The position numbers and the translations under genes are program-made. From the NCBI RefSeq assembly GCF_020085105.1, contig NC_058051.1:26896955-26960954 (forward strand): 64,000 nt of DNA. The letters are read 5' to 3'. Source of the DNA: Siniperca chuatsi. Taxonomy: Eukaryota > Chordata > Actinopteri > Centrarchiformes > Sinipercidae. Of this stretch, positions 25,770-39,700 are shown one piece after another; positions within the stretch are counted from its first letter, which is position 1; each line of letters opens with the position of its first letter. A model generated the notes under the pieces. The model saw nothing but the letters and a program-made list of their open reading frames with translations. It was not told the origin of the DNA and made no database searches.

Positions 25770-28700
25770 CCAGATTTGTGCAAACTTCTCCTGTGTCCCA
25801 GACAGTGGCTTTTAATATTTTTCAACATAATGATTTGGCTACTACAACAGAGACACTCCATCTAGGGACAGTAGAGACATGCTTCTTCACTGTAACTTGT
25901 GATAGATTTTGTCTTGAATATATCACTACAAGCAGTGGTGTGTCAAGTGACCCAGTAATGTAAATTAACTCATTCTTTATCAATTATGATTACAAACAAC
26001 AAACGTTTTACCCTTGAATTTCATCAACAAATTACTCCCATTTATTTAGGAATATCCACCAAGTGAGCACAATATAAACAAAAATAACAGACGTTAAAAT
26101 TTCAACAGAGGGCTCGTCTATGAAACATGGCCGGATGATTGAAGGAATAATTTGACATTTTGGGAATTACACTTATTCTCTTTATTGCCAAGAGTTAGAA
26201 AAGAAGATCGATACAACTCTCAAGTTTGTACATTAACTATGAAGCAAGAGCCAAAATTACCAGCACTTCTAAAGCTCTGAACCTATAATCAATTTACTAA
26301 AAATCAAGTGACATGTAGTGAATGTTTAGGGGCCCCTGGAGGTCTGGGGCCTCAGGGCAGTTGGCCTTTTTGGTAACAGAGCCTTGTTGATGGGTCTTCT
26401 CAAATATGTTACAAGTATTAAAGGACAAAATGAAGGGTCCACTGACTCAAAAAGGCTTTTTTCATCATAACTTTTCCTACATTTACCTACATTGTTGGAG
26501 ATGTATGGCTGGTACTCACAGCACCCCTTCAAATCTGCTCTTCGAAAAATTGCAGAGAAAAAATAATCTAGGTTGTCATTCTTCAAAGACTTTGAAAACA
26601 TCATACTTAAAAATACCCAGACAGAGACAGGCTCAGTGAAAGCAAATGAGGTTAACAGCCATTCCCCATCTCAGAACTGATTAGGAAAAACATTGTTTTG
26701 AAACACAGATGTGTTACAGTATCAGATACAGGTTAATGTGTCTTTGAGCATAGTGTCACACCTGTCCTGTGATAGAACATGATAAAGCATCTTGTTTTGA
26801 CACCCGTGTGCAGTTTAATGAACACTTGTTTTAAACACTACAGCTCCACAATGATGGATCACTGATGTTTGAACATTCATCACATTTTCAGCTTCCTCCA
26901 ATCTCTGATTCTAGAAATTCTCTAGAGATTCTGATTGAAGAAAAATGGTTTAATTGTTCTGCAAGCATGTAAATACTTATTAAAATATTAATTGACTTAC
27001 ATCGTACAACAATTCTTTTCATACAACGTCCAATCTGCCCCACAGAGACTTCAGCCACACTTCCAGTTCAAAGAGATGCAAAGATAGATCACACAGTGTG
27101 GTTTACAAATGCATAATTCAAAGATAAAGATATATGTCACGTTGAAGGTCATTTCTAATCTTTTTGTAGAGCCTCTGTGGGCAGGAAATCCTCTAACCCA
27201 TATCCTCAAATGAGGTCTGTTAATATTATGTGAATGTTGCAAAGCACGAGGAATATCTTTAGATCTGTGGATTCATCACAAAGTTTAAAGGGCTGAGCTG
27301 CAAGAAAAGCAAATCTAATAATATGAGACAAAGTCAACTTATTACACAGATTTCCTGATCAGTTGAAATAACGATATTTTCTCAATGTTGCATATCTCAT
27401 CTCATACTGTATTTATAATGCAATTTCTGAAGATGCTTACTTAGGTCTTCCCTTAAGTCTTAACAATTCAATTCAGTTCATTTTCGTTCAAGTTACTTGT
27501 TTAGAGATACAATTTAAAACATCTAAAAACAGCCATCACTGATAAACATCATGATTAAAATGCACAGACTCCTGCACCAGAGTTGTAATGTCTGAGAAGT
27601 TTACTGTCACATGTGCAGCTTTTTGGTAGGAATAACCAGTGCATCAGTTATGCTGTTCTCTACCTTATCCAATCTACACATACATTTATACATGAGGTTC
27701 CTTATCACTGTCTTACCTGTGGGTGCATTTATGTTGATAAATGACTTGCATTATAAATCTTGTCATACACAATAACATCCTTGTAAAAGTGATACATGCT
27801 AAATCCAAGTATGTTTTTCTACAGTAAGCATCCAAACAGGTTTATTTTACAATTAATAGCAATTTAATTGCATTTTTATTTAAAACATTCTATTAAAATA
27901 TTAAGGCTAACTGGCTCTACCCTGCAATACAAGAACAATGCTGCTTATTTATATGCCTGTTACATGGATCATCAACTGGTGAGGATGCTAACTTGTTGCC
28001 TGGACACGCAACTGTAGCCTCAGTCTTTTAGCTTGATATCATGTATGTAGCCATGAAGTGCACATTTAAGACCCCTTTTTACAGGGTTCTCACTTTAAAT
28101 CGATTCATCTGGATACATTAAAAAGTCAACTGGAGACAAACTTTTCAACCGACTCACAGCGTTACCATAAGCTAATTAGCTAACTACGTTTGGTAAAATC
28201 TGCTAGCAACAGTCCTTGTTTCAGCTTACAAACTTAATCGTCGTCGGCTAGAAATGCTAAACCTGCTTTTGTTTACTTGTTCTGTCTAATCAAAGACCCA
28301 TTGTTTCTACAAATTACTACAAACTTAAATTGCATATGTATCATGCTAAAATGGAAAGTTTGGTAGATGTAGCATCAAGCTACATGACAATTATAGCTTT
28401 AGATACTTCATTAATCTCACTATCATGCCCTCAGCGAAATCAACACCATCAGTACTGTTATTCATAAGTCTGACCTCTTTTCTAAAATTCTTTGGAAGTT
28501 TTACTTTGCAATGCTTTTCTGGCAAGCAAATCAGTCCTTCACAGTACTCTCATTTCATTTAATGAAGTAGAGATCATATTTAAATCTTGCACTGGCTCAT
28601 TTTTAAGCCCACAAAAGAGCTTTTGCTTAACTTTTCCAGCCTCAACCCACAGCATAAAGGCCTCTCATATTGTTCATTCCAGCCAGGATTAATATTACAT

Positions 28701-31080
28701 ACTTTGTTTTTACATTTATAAATGGGCTCACCTGCCAGCTAGTTCACAATAGTGTCATACACATAGCCCTTGTAGCTATGTTATGCATTTTTACATCTTT
28801 ACAGAGGGAAGAGAGCAAGAAAGTCTATGCTATTCAAAAGTAGCTCAGTTTTCCTGGCATAGCTAATAATATCACGTTGAAATTGTTACCTTACATATAG
28901 ATAACATCGCAACATTTACAATCATAGCAGCAGGTAGAAGGAAGCATGTGCATCCAATCTACAGACACAGTGATTTCCAGTATTCATGTAAAAACCTTTG
29001 CATGCAACAATATTTTACTGGATAGGATAACATCATTATCCTTACATGAATTTTAAATTTTAAACAAATGTCTGTTTGAATTACTGTGTGAAATGTCCTC
29101 ATGACATAAACAAAGGTTGAATGATTGTCCACAATAAATGAGCCTCTAATATATTTTCTTTCTTTCTTTCTTTCTTTCTTTTATTAAGGGGCTCAAGATT
29201 ATACTCTGTGTGGAATTTGCATGCACTCTGCCATCTGATCATAATAATAACAACAGCAATTCATAAAACAAAAAGGGGAAGGAAAAGAAAAAAAAGAAGC
29301 AACTTGAGTAACCAACCAATTCCCCTCCCAATCCTGCCGGATATATACAGTACATGTTACACTGGTAGGATTAGTTTGACAGATAGCACAACTACATCTT
29401 TAACACATAGCAATACATAGCATAACATATAATCCAGGCTGCCAGGGCCATCCTGGAAAAACAACGATAGATGTTTTCCTGATTTCTTGTCAGTTTTTTC
29501 TGTTTTTCTGAGTAAATAAATAAATTAAAGCACAATGTAAAACATTATATCAGAGTAAGAAGTGGGTGGTGACACGGGAATCATATGCTGTCAGTCACAA
29601 TTATACACAATACTAATGTTGTTCCCAACTCTAATATTGTATCTTTTTTAGTAGGACTCTTTTCTAAGTATTGTATGAAAGCCTGCCAAACAGAGGATTC
29701 TCTGCCATGGTTTTGGGTTTTTCATGCGTTGTTTCCCTCTGCTGTTTTGTGTGAGCTCTTCTCACTGGTTTCAAGTGGGAGGCACATCCCTGTGCTAATC
29801 AGTATTAAACAATAATTAAATCTTTTGTTTTTGTGTGTTAAATTGTTAATAAATAATACTTAAGGATGTTTTTTCTTGCTTATTTAGTCACAAATACTTG
29901 TGCTTTAGAGAAAAACTTCAGATTTGAAACGTGATCTTGGTTCGCTAACTATTCTGAATACACAAGTTGTCGCAATACCCAGAAACCTCTTCAGCCACAA
30001 GTGCCCTATTCGTGCAGGACATGTGTGCGGTCAGATGACACAATTATTTTTGTTTTCAGCCATTGAGCTCTATCCAAGGATACCACTTGCAATCAAGCTA
30101 TACTTAATCGTGCTGCTATATTATGTATTCCTCTGCATCCCTTTTTGATGGTATTCTCCTCTGAGCTGGTCGAGTGGCCTAATTGAAAGTATTCAATAGA
30201 CAATTTATTGGCAGGATGATATTTGCTTACTGGCACACAACAAAGTCACATTTGCCAGTTGGAGCCGACTGATGTGTTGAAACCTAAACTGAAATGAAAA
30301 CACAGCACCTACTGAGCTGTTAATAGAAGAGATTCAGCAGCAGGATCAAGGTGAAAAACACCCACAGACATCACAGTGTCAGGTTTTATAATTGGATTCA
30401 CAAACCACATGAATGAAAATTTATAATGGAATTCAGAAACACAGATGAATTCAATGCTATGATTTCATGAACCTTTTACTGCTCACCACAATGCAGATGC
30501 TGATTTAGTTTGTGCTTAAATTTGGACTGCAGTTGACCAATTAGATTTAATTGGATGAAAAACAGACAAGTCATAATTCATCCTTGTTTCCCCCCCTCCC
30601 CCATTAATTAAGCTATGTGTATGTTTCAAAAAAAGGGAGAGTGAGTGATTACAGAAATCAGAGTCTCAGAAAAATGTCATCCTAAAGAACGACTCTATGA
30701 AACCAGCTTTTGTGCTGTTATTTGCAGTTGTTGGACCATAAATTGAAGCTAATTGGGCGACAGTAGAGCTGAGTTGGTGCAACACTAATATGACTGAAGG
30801 ATCATTGGTTTAAATCTCTACTTGGGGAAAATCCTGCCGGTGTGAATGTGAAGCATTCATCCTTCTTCATGCCATTAGAGTAGAGTTGTGCAATACACAC
30901 AACTTTGGATTGTTCTGCTGAAGCTGCCCAGTGGTCATCAGCTCAGCGTACGTAGTGGGACTGGACCACTAAGGCTGTGGTGCCCTGTGTTATGTGTGCT
31001 TAAAAATAACACTCCCTTACTGGGGAAATTAAAATATGACTCTAACACCTTATTAGCAACAAGGCTGAGAGTCGACTAGC
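25770..31080. other. Gene desert with small repeats
   Basis: No gene is seen. Holds a partial copy of the palindromic MITE at about 26139-26290 (listed separately), a (TTTC)n tract at 29157-29181, and a decayed SINE-like stretch at about 30752-30890 (GATCATTGGTTTAAATCTCT resembles a degraded B box). Confidence 0.5.
26139..26290 (+). mobile_element. Partial copy of palindromic MITE family
   Basis: Starts GAAGGAATAATTTGACATTT and TGGGAATTACACTTATTCTC, continues 'GCCAAGAGTTAGAAAAGAAG' and ends around 'ACCAGCACTTCTAAAGCTC'. These match the left arm and centre of the copies at 37523, 51530 and 54337; the right arm is missing. Confidence 0.6.
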
Positions 31081-31088
31081 AGGTCTGT

Positions 31089-31590
31089 GAGGCTGTACTT
31101 AGGCACAAAGGTGGTTTGAGCTACATGCTAACGTCAGCATGCTGATTTTTAGCATGCTGCCAGTGTCCACATCTTAGTTTACCATGTCAGCGTGCTAACA
31201 TTTGTTAATTAACACTGAAGATATTTAGTCATAAACTAAAGTATTGGACAAATTAAAATGTTGATCAGATGATGGCGCTAGATAAAAAGTCAGGGAATTA
31301 CCTAGTAATCAGTTATGCTGAGGGGGATATGAATGTACCAAATGTCATGGCAATTCATCCAATAGTTGCTGAGACATTTCACTCAAGAAAAAAGTGCCCC
31401 TGGTGGCGCTAGAGGAAAATAATAATAAAAATTAACTTTATTTATCAAGTGAAAAGTCAAGGGATCACCAAAGTCTCTAGGATTCATCATCTGGGGACCA
31501 TGAATGTCTGTACCAAATTTCATCGCAATCCATTCAATAGATATTTGAGTCTGGACCAAAGTGGTGGACTGACCACACCACTAGCATGGC
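31089..31590 (-). repeat. Second copy of the 3560-4740 teleost repeat, inverted
   Basis: Contains the reverse complements of the landmark phrases of the first copy: 'AGGCTGTACTTAGGCAC', 'GTGCTAACATTTGTTAATTA', 'AAAGTATTGGACAAATT', 'ACCAAATTTCATCGCAATCC' and two 'GGCGCTAGA' blocks. It is not interrupted by the MITE found in the other copy, so the MITE inserted after these copies separated. Confidence 0.65.
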
Positions 31591-32701
31591 TAAAATGGTT
31601 CAAATAAACTCATCAGAGTTTTAAATGTGATGGTTACATAAAATCCATGTAAGATCACTAATCAGAGGCAAATATTTGGTAGATTTAAATTGTCCATCAC
31701 TTCTTAAAAGCAATTCAAACTGTCTCCCAACAGCTTGGATATGTCAGTTTCTTCAAGGTCTTTGCAATGTAACCGTCATAAATTCAGGCTTTGGTAATGA
31801 TATTCATTGAAATATTTGGAGGCATTCTACTGTCTTTCATATGGTAAGTTATTTGGTCTATTGTTCCATGGTGGATATGGAAATGCATTTCTGAAGTAAT
31901 ATTCTCTGTATATTAGGGGGCACTGATTAAAGTAGATAACTGATGGAAACTTACAAGCTTAGACTCCCACACATTTAGGCATTCTAGACAGAGACTTGAT
32001 ACATGAGTGAAAGTTTTAATTTCTAATTCAGCAATTCATAAATGAAAGATAAACAGATCTTTAAATAAACCACTGGATGTTGCTCGCTCTGGGACACCAA
32101 TTTGTTTTCAAAGCACTTATAAGTCCTGATTGCTGCACTGATGCAACACACACACGCACACGCTCACACATGCTCACAGAGGGATCAGTCCACACTTGTC
32201 TTCATCATTCAGATGATTCATACGCTGCCGCGGTGGAATTGTGCCTTTATTGTCTTGGCTGATCAACTTGACAGACAGTAATGAAATGAATGACAGAAGA
32301 TATCCCTGCATTGAGCTCAGCCTTCACACATAAATCCCTGTCCACAGGAAATGAAGGAATGGAATTCATTATCGACAAATTAATTAGTCTTGAAAGTCTC
32401 ACAACAAACTTATCAGGCCTTTGTTCCATCCACAGTTTGAGCTGCGTGCCCTTTCGCTGCTTCCTAAATGGTCCGCGTCATTTATTCACACAGGTGAATA
32501 GGCTCTCACAGCCCCCGACACATGGTCTCTTCACAGCACTCAATCTTGCTTTATGCTTTTTAGGCTTCTCTTCTTAACCCCCATGATACAGCTTACTTGA
32601 CATTCTCTCATAATGTTTTGCAATGTAGTTGTCAAGCCTAAGGACCCTCATATCCTGTCCCATCACTCAGAAATTCAGTTGGGTTTTCAGGTCTAGTTGA
32701 C

Positions 32702-33060
32702 AGGGGCATCCCGGTGGCCCAGTGGTCTAAGACCAGGGCTGCAAATAACAATTATGTTCACTATTGGTTAATCTGCTGATACATTTTTTAATTAATCCAT
32801 TTGATCGGTCTCTAAAATGTCAGATGTAATAATGAAAAATCAACATCATAATTTCGTAAATCCCAAAGCGACATTGTCAAATGTCCAAAACCCAAAGATA
32901 TTCAATTTACAATGATGTAAAACAGAAAAAAGCAGCAAATCCTCACATTTCAGAAGCTGCAAGTGATTATCAGAATAGTAGCTTATCAATTTTTTGTTGA
33001 TTGATTAATCGCTAAATCGTTTCAGCTCTATCCAAGACACATACCACATAGTTCACTGTC
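32702..33060 (+). mobile_element. SINE split by a hAT-type MITE
   Basis: The left part, GGTGGCCCAGTGGTCTAAGAC, has the A-box-like TGGCCCAGTGG of a tRNA-derived SINE. The right part resumes after 33030 with TCCAAGACACATACCACATAG. Between them lies the 297-bp element described separately. The B box is not recognisable on the right side. Confidence 0.5.
32734..33030. mobile_element. hAT-type MITE (CAGGGCTGCAA family) with 8-bp TSD
   Basis: Ends are CAGGGCTGCAAATAAC and GTTTCAGCTCTA (reverse complement TAGAGCTGAAAC), matching the inverted ends of a common teleost hAT MITE. The 8-bp flanks are TCTAAGAC (32726-32733) and TCCAAGAC (33031-33038), 7 of 8 identical. Inner phrases 'CCAAAACCCAAAGATATTCA' and 'GATTAATCGCTAAATCG' are typical of the family. 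No coding capacity. Confidence 0.78.
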
Positions 33061-33844
33061 AGCTGTTGAAGACAAGAAAATAATTCCCTAAAAGACCAAA
33101 GTGTGGAAAACAACTAGACGACCTTGCTGACAGCAAAAGAACAATATGCTGTCTGCAAGATTTTCTTATTTTGCAAATACAAATATTAATGGCCACAGTT
33201 TGAATTGCATGGCCTTTGACAGGTGGCATGTTGCATTGTGCTTTTGAGGAGCGGTGAGATTGCTCCTCACTTGTAATGAATAAAAGCTGGCTGAGACAGA
33301 GGAGCTGTAAGTGATGAAGAATAGCTGTAGCTGCTATGGATTTTTCAAACCATCTGAGTTGACTCTCCTGACATTTAAGCTAACATACAGAGACAGTGAG
33401 CAAACACAATTTTTCACTGTAGCACCAGTGCAGAAAATGATGAAGTGTGCACAAACTCTTTGTGGAAGACATTGGCTACTGGCACAAGCTGCTCTGACTA
33501 CTAGATTGTACTTTATTGAGAAAGTAGAGGGGAATTTGATTTGATCGTGATCACACTTTGAACCTCTAATTTAAGTATGACTCTTACTTCACAAAGCATC
33601 CTCCAATTAACTTCTCTGCATATTTCTGTAATTTCCTCTACATCTCATTCATAATTCTTCTTTAGGAGCCATGACGGCAACATGTTTGACGTATTTCTCC
33701 AATATTTACAATGTGCAGCCAAATCTAATAAACTCAAAGAGTTCAACTCGATAGAAGTTAAAGCTATTTGATTTCACTGTGAAATTAGTGGGGAGACAGA
33801 GACACCCTCTGGCCTGTTTCTGCTGTTACCAGTGAATATCTCTC

Positions 33845-33861
33845 ACACACACACACAATAT

Positions 33862-33912
<51 letters not shown>

Positions 33913-33914
33913 CA

Positions 33915-33980
<66 letters not shown>

Positions 33981-34035
33981 CATACATACATTGATTTTAC
34001 ATACATACTGATTTACTTTACATACATACATACAT
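33845..34035. repeat. Compound AC/AT/CATA microsatellite
   Basis: An (AC)n tract passes into (AT)n, then (CATA)n, then a second (AT)n, then more CATA units. Two long AT runs flank the central CATA run, so the array is nearly symmetrical and self-complementary. Confidence 0.95.
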
Positions 34036-35512
34036 ATTCCTGATTTTCTGATTTACTTGCATTCATGTTTTTTTACATCCCATTAAGAACAGTAAATGTT
34101 TTGGTAGCTCTCTACAGAGTTCACTGAACTAAACAACATACTTATGTCTTATTTGAGCCTAATTATTTAAATTTCTACAGCTGAAATTGAAGGAAAATAC
34201 TAATCAACGAATCATTAGATTCTGGCAGACTGCATTCCACCTTATTTGACAATTTAGTGACACTGGCTGCTTAAGTGGAAATCATACCAATTTAAAAGCT
34301 GTCAATGTGTTCTTAATATTCACTACAACTGCAGTTTATACATATCAACATCTGTGTCATTAGAGAGGAAGCAGGGGAGTGAGAGGACAGATAGAAATGA
34401 GAGAGCGAGAGAGAGAGTGGGGGGGCAGAGAGTAAACAAGGCCATCGGGGAAATAAGTCCAGTCATTTCCACGTGTTCCTCTGAGCATGGTTTAACAAGC
34501 TGTGCATAAAGACAAGCCTGTGTGGGTGGAGTTCCTCTTAATCATAGCTATGAATGTTCAGCAGGAAACCTACCGGGAGGAGAAACTTGTTAATTGAGAT
34601 CTTGATCCTCCAGAGGTATCTGCTATAACTTCAAGCTCTCCATTTCTTTTTTTTTTTTTTTCAGATATTTTATTAGCTCATACAGGCCACACTTGAGGGC
34701 ACAATTTAATGAGGTTTGTGCATTGTTGTATTTGTGGGAGCCACCAACCATCCAGCATATATAGAGAATTATCTGAAAAAACGTAGTAAAGATATTCCGA
34801 CAACAAAATCTAGAATTCACCTGAATTTATTCTTTTAATCATGTAATACTTTAAAGGGCACTTGTTTTTATTCGCTGAATTGCTGCAACAGTAATGACAC
34901 TAATATACACATTTTTTATCTATCTTGTACCTATATAATTTTTCTAGACACATTCAGTAGTCCACACATAACACCAGATGTGGAAATCATTTGCATCTTC
35001 CAAGATTTCGACTCTGCCATTTCTGTATCAGATACAGCTTGTTTATGAAATAAGTGCCATCATAATGCAACAGTCTTCTTCTTTAAGTTTAGGCCCATGG
35101 CTTATTTTAACTACTCGAATTCTGTATATTGTTACCTTCTCTCTCCTTGAGTCTTTTCTAGCATTTTTATTGCATACCTGTTAACCGTAATTCACTCAAA
35201 CATGTCTAAATAAACGCATAATAAATGTATTTTATTATGTAATTATTGGTTATTTATTCCTATTTTGGCCTTTATGCTATGCAGGCTTTTTTAAAATGTC
35301 TACTTGTCTTTGTTTCTTTGAATCTAATTTTAGTTGTCAATGCTTTAATTTGTTTGTTAAGTTCCTTTTCTTTCAATAATGCGTTGCTGTTTGATTCTTT
35401 TTCATGTGCAAATAAAAACAAATTAATGTACGATCATTTTATAAGTAAGACGACGAGACGGAGCCACGGCAACAGGCAGCATGCTAATAAAATACAATGC
35501 ATCATTAAAGAC

Positions 35513-35851
35513 TAAACCAATGCTTCAAAAAATTTTGGCTTGAGACCTCTTAGGAAAAAAATTGTAAATTGGGGCCCCTTGTCATGTTTAAGATGTCTAT
35601 GAGTTGTTAGCAGTTCTAGCAAACACTTAAATGAAATCATCTAAGAAGTTAACTGTCCGAGTCCCAAAGAGGTCAAATTATTCAATATTTCACAAAAATG
35701 CTAAGATTAGAGAAAAATAAATAAAAATCTCTTTAGTGTGGCAGAACTTTGTTTTTTCATATTTCCTACCCAATTAACCATCTCATGATCCCTCAGATTT
35801 ACCTTGTGACTGTGGAAGGGGGCCGAACCCTAGGTTGGGAACCACTGGGCT
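35513..35851. repeat. MITE-like teleost repeat
   Basis: Left phrase 'AATGCTTCAAAAAATTTTGG', middle 'TTGGGGCCCCTTGTCATGTT' and right 'CCCTAGGTTGGGAACCACTG' are typical of a teleost repeat whose ideal ends are inverted copies of CAGTGGTTCTCAA. The left end has decayed here. Confidence 0.5.
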
Positions 35852-35859
35852 AAATTACC

Positions 35860-36560
35860 CGATGTATGTCAAGTAGCTCCACTTCACACTGATACATCAG
35901 TATTAATCTATTCATGTTATACTGCATTTAATAATGCTGATGACACTTTTGCACTTTTACTTGAATAGGATTTTAAATGCTGAACTTTTACTAATGTAAT
36001 GTATTCAACTCCTTCATTTTACCTACGCATGCTTTGTGCTAAATCATGTCTAAACAAACCTTATGGCTACAGATTGAGAGATACCTCAAGCCTCTAAAGA
36101 TTTTGGATGCACGTTAGTTCACTTTGTCACTCCTTTTCTAAATGAAGATTCATTGGCTCAAAATTTCAGCTTTTCATTTTATGTAGTTTGTAAAAAGACA
36201 ACAAATGTGTAGATCAGCAACAGAAGTTATTCATTTTATCAACTTGGTTTGATGTGGTAACACCAGAAATGTCTGAATAAAGGTCAACCAGATTGAATAT
36301 TTTTTATGCACTTTCACTTTCAGTCATTCATGCAGAGACAGAACAGTACGCCGATGTGTCAAAGAGACATTTTGTTAATTTAATCTGACCTTTAGGGTAG
36401 TCAAACAAAACGAGTTCAGAAATGAAAGTTCTTGAAAAATACTACACAGCTGTTTTGTTCCTCGTTTTTTTTTTACTTCAGTTTGATCAACAGAGTAAAA
36501 AAACAAAAACAAAAAAAACATGAGACTTAAATAAGGGACCAATTAAAATATGTCAGAGAT
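35860..36560. other. Intergenic DNA with an old MITE fragment
   Basis: Bases about 35935-36010 (CACTTTTACTTGAATAGGAT and following) match the interior of the CAGTGGTGGAA MITE family. Nothing else recognised. Confidence 0.45.
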
Positions 36561-36568
36561 TATGTGCA

Positions 36569-36574
36569 TTTATT
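36569..36574 (-). terminator. pfdn4: Probable pfdn4 poly(A) signal
   Basis: TTTATT on the plus strand is AATAAA on the minus strand, 224 bp past the pfdn4 stop codon. This would give a 3'UTR of roughly 240-250 nt. Confidence 0.55.
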
Positions 36575-36797
36575 TAATCTCCAAATCTTTACCGTTGTTG
36601 TCCTTGCGAATTTGTTTGCCAAAACTAAACTGAAGACTTGTACATCATGTGTGTAAGCAGAAGCCAGAAGCTACAAATCTAAGCTGTTCATGCAGAGTTG
36701 TACTTGATGTTTTGTTTGGCAACCGCTGTGTGGATCAGATACGAGACCTGCATGGAAAAGTCCACATTGGGGCAGCTGTCAATGTCCATTTCACTGC

Positions 36798-39700
36798 TCA
36801 ACTTTCATCTGCCTCCAGGTTAATGTTGTTACCAAACTTGGCATAGAGCTGGACCTTCAGATCACCCAACACTTGCTGTATCGCTGACACTCGTTCCTCA
36901 AGGCCTTTGACCTCCTGCTCCAGTGCTTCCTGATTACAGAACATGGAAACTCCAATTATCTGACAACCACTACAATTTCTCCACATGAGGCAAGCAACAA
37001 TGGGTTTAAGACATTTCAATGAACCGGTTTTAAGAAATTACTCCGCGTTAAACTCACTAAAAACACATTCTGAAGGCAGGAGGAGAAAATTTGATGAGGA
37101 ATGAAAAAAAACTTTAAATTACTATGTATATAAATGTGCACAAAATTATAATCAGCAGAAATTACAAGTTGAAAAGTGAGCTGTTCTCAACACATTTGTC
37201 ATTCAATGTGTGTAGCAGACTGCTCCACATCAATCAGCACAGACCTGCACAGTGTGCTTTGTTGTGTGATGAAGCAGCAGCAAACACAAGGACAAACAGG
37301 AAGATCCTAGAAGTTACAGAGGGCAGGACAGGCTCTAATCTAAAGTCCCTCTTGGTCAATGTCTCAAGCGCCGCTTTGTGGCAACAGCCATCTGGCTAAA
37401 CATTGCCTTCTGACACAGAGCCCTTGGCCAGCCTGGGGGAGTGGTGTTGATGCCTGCTTGCACTGCTTTGGCCTGTTTCTCACTGTTCTAATGCTCTGGA
37501 CCAACTTCCATTGCACATATACTTAAAAGGAATAGTTCTACATTTTGTAAAATACGCTTCTTCACTTTCTTGCCGAAAGTTAGATGAGCTCGATACCACT
37601 CCCATTTCTTGATTCTTGTTGCCAGGCAACCAGTGGAGACTCCAGGAAGTCACTGCGACTGGCCAAGAAAGTCCAGCACATAGCCCTCTGTAAAACCACA
37701 ACATGCCATTTTTATACTTTGGTTTTTGTACGGATTAACCAAACAAGATATAACATGTTAATTAGTGAGCTTTAGGGGCGCTGGTAGGCTGATTTTGCTC
37801 CCAGTTTCCAGTCTTTATGCTAAGCTTAGCTAACCAGCTGTAGCTTCATATTTACCATACAGACATGCGAGTGGTATCGATCCTCTCATCTAACTCTCTG
37901 CAAGAAAGTGAGTTTCCCAAAATGTTTAACTATTTCTTAAAACATGTTTATGGGCACATATTCTGCTTCTATCAGTAAATATGATCTGATAATGAGGTGA
38001 GCCAACATTGAACATTTGCAAATCTGGAAATATTTTGAAACATCTTACTTTTGTGATTTCTTCCTACCAAAGACTTGCAAAGCTGTTGAACGCTCCCTTA
38101 TAAATTGGCATCCGTACCTGAGATACGGCTCAAAACTTTGTACTTCTTTGAAAGTAATAAAATAGAAATTTTAAAAGGGAGCGTTCACCAGTGTTGAGTG
38201 TCCTTGGCAGGCAGAAATTAAAAATTTTTTGGACTGAGCACCAAGTCGAGAAAGATAGTTTACTTATGGCAATGAAAAATTGCTAAAATAAGTTGCATTT
38301 GTGAAATACAAGCATGTGTAGCTTGTTACAAAAATGCACAAATATGTAATTCAATCCATAATGATTTAAAACACTGTGTGTAGAAACATTTTATGATTTG
38401 TGATGTATTTAAATGGTCTAAACAACAATTTCCAAATATGAATACATTTTGGAAATAAATGCATTTGATTGAACTGACAATGTTGTTCACATCTACAAAA
38501 TCTATTACAAGTTTGGAGAGATTGTGTCACATGTTTTCATTCAACAGATTGTGGCCTGATTTCCTGCAGAAATATATGCAAGAATACCTGTTTTCAGACT
38601 GCATCACAAATAAACACATTGCACTTGTGTATTTGTGATTTATAGCAGCTCAGCAGTAAGTCTAAATGAATGGACATTGAGCAGTATCTGTCCAGGCACT
38701 GTAACTAATTATCACCTACGCTACAACCACATTTGTCAAAACATGTGCTCAGAGAGAGTTTTAATAGGTTTTGACTTTTGTGCGCACCTCAACTATTTTA
38801 TTTCCAACTTAGTCAAGCTGTCAGCTTAACAGTGGAACAACAATGCTCCCCCATTTCGCGTTCGTACATTTTATATAGAACGGCAAATGCAACATATCCC
38901 CGCCTTGAACAGGCTGTATAAAAGGGGCTATTGAAAACACAAGTAGAAAAAACCCCATCTAGATTTGAAAACAGGAAGCTCACAGGATTTCACTGATAAA
39001 TGGGGGCCAGAAACCATGTTTTCTATCAGGGTTTATGGGCTTTGTTTTGCTTAGGTAATCCTACACCAGAGGCAGGAATTTGTGCAATATAAACTCAATA
39101 TAACTTAATACAAAGCATGTAATCTGGCTCTTTTTTCAATCCAACTGGGTTATGAGTCTCGATATTTTTACTCAGTACAACTAACGGTAAAAAAAAAGTA
39201 GTATTAAAGTATACTAAAGTATTAGTTTAAATAAAAGGCTTCTAAAATACTTACCACAAAGCAATGCTTCATTCTCTTTTGCTTGAATGAATCATGATGT
39301 AAATTCGTGTCAAAGCAATAAGATAAAAATTAGCAATTTGATAAAAAATGAGTGAACCAATTTTAGTGTTGCTGTATTTACTGTCATGTTTTAGAGTCAC
39401 TTTAACAGTCATTTTGTTTGTTACTGTTGTTGTTTGTTACATTGTTTGTTAAATTCTCTTCCTCAGTCCTTAGCTTTGATGACTTTGGCTTAAGGAGGGT
39501 CTTTTATTGATGATTACAAGTCAGAAGAGTATGGAAAGATATTAAGAAACCTACCTTTGCAGCCTCCAGCATCTCTTGTGTTTCTTCCTGCGTGTGACTG
39601 ACAAAGACGTCGCCAATTTGATAAGGGATCAATAGTGTGTCGTCATCTAACATCATTAGGTCATCACTGGCATCCTGTAAATTCTGCAGCGATTTCTGCA

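Noticed and set aside
33785-34031. Minus-strand frames of repeated Tyr-Ile/Val-Cys
   Set aside because: Translation of the AT/CATA microsatellite.
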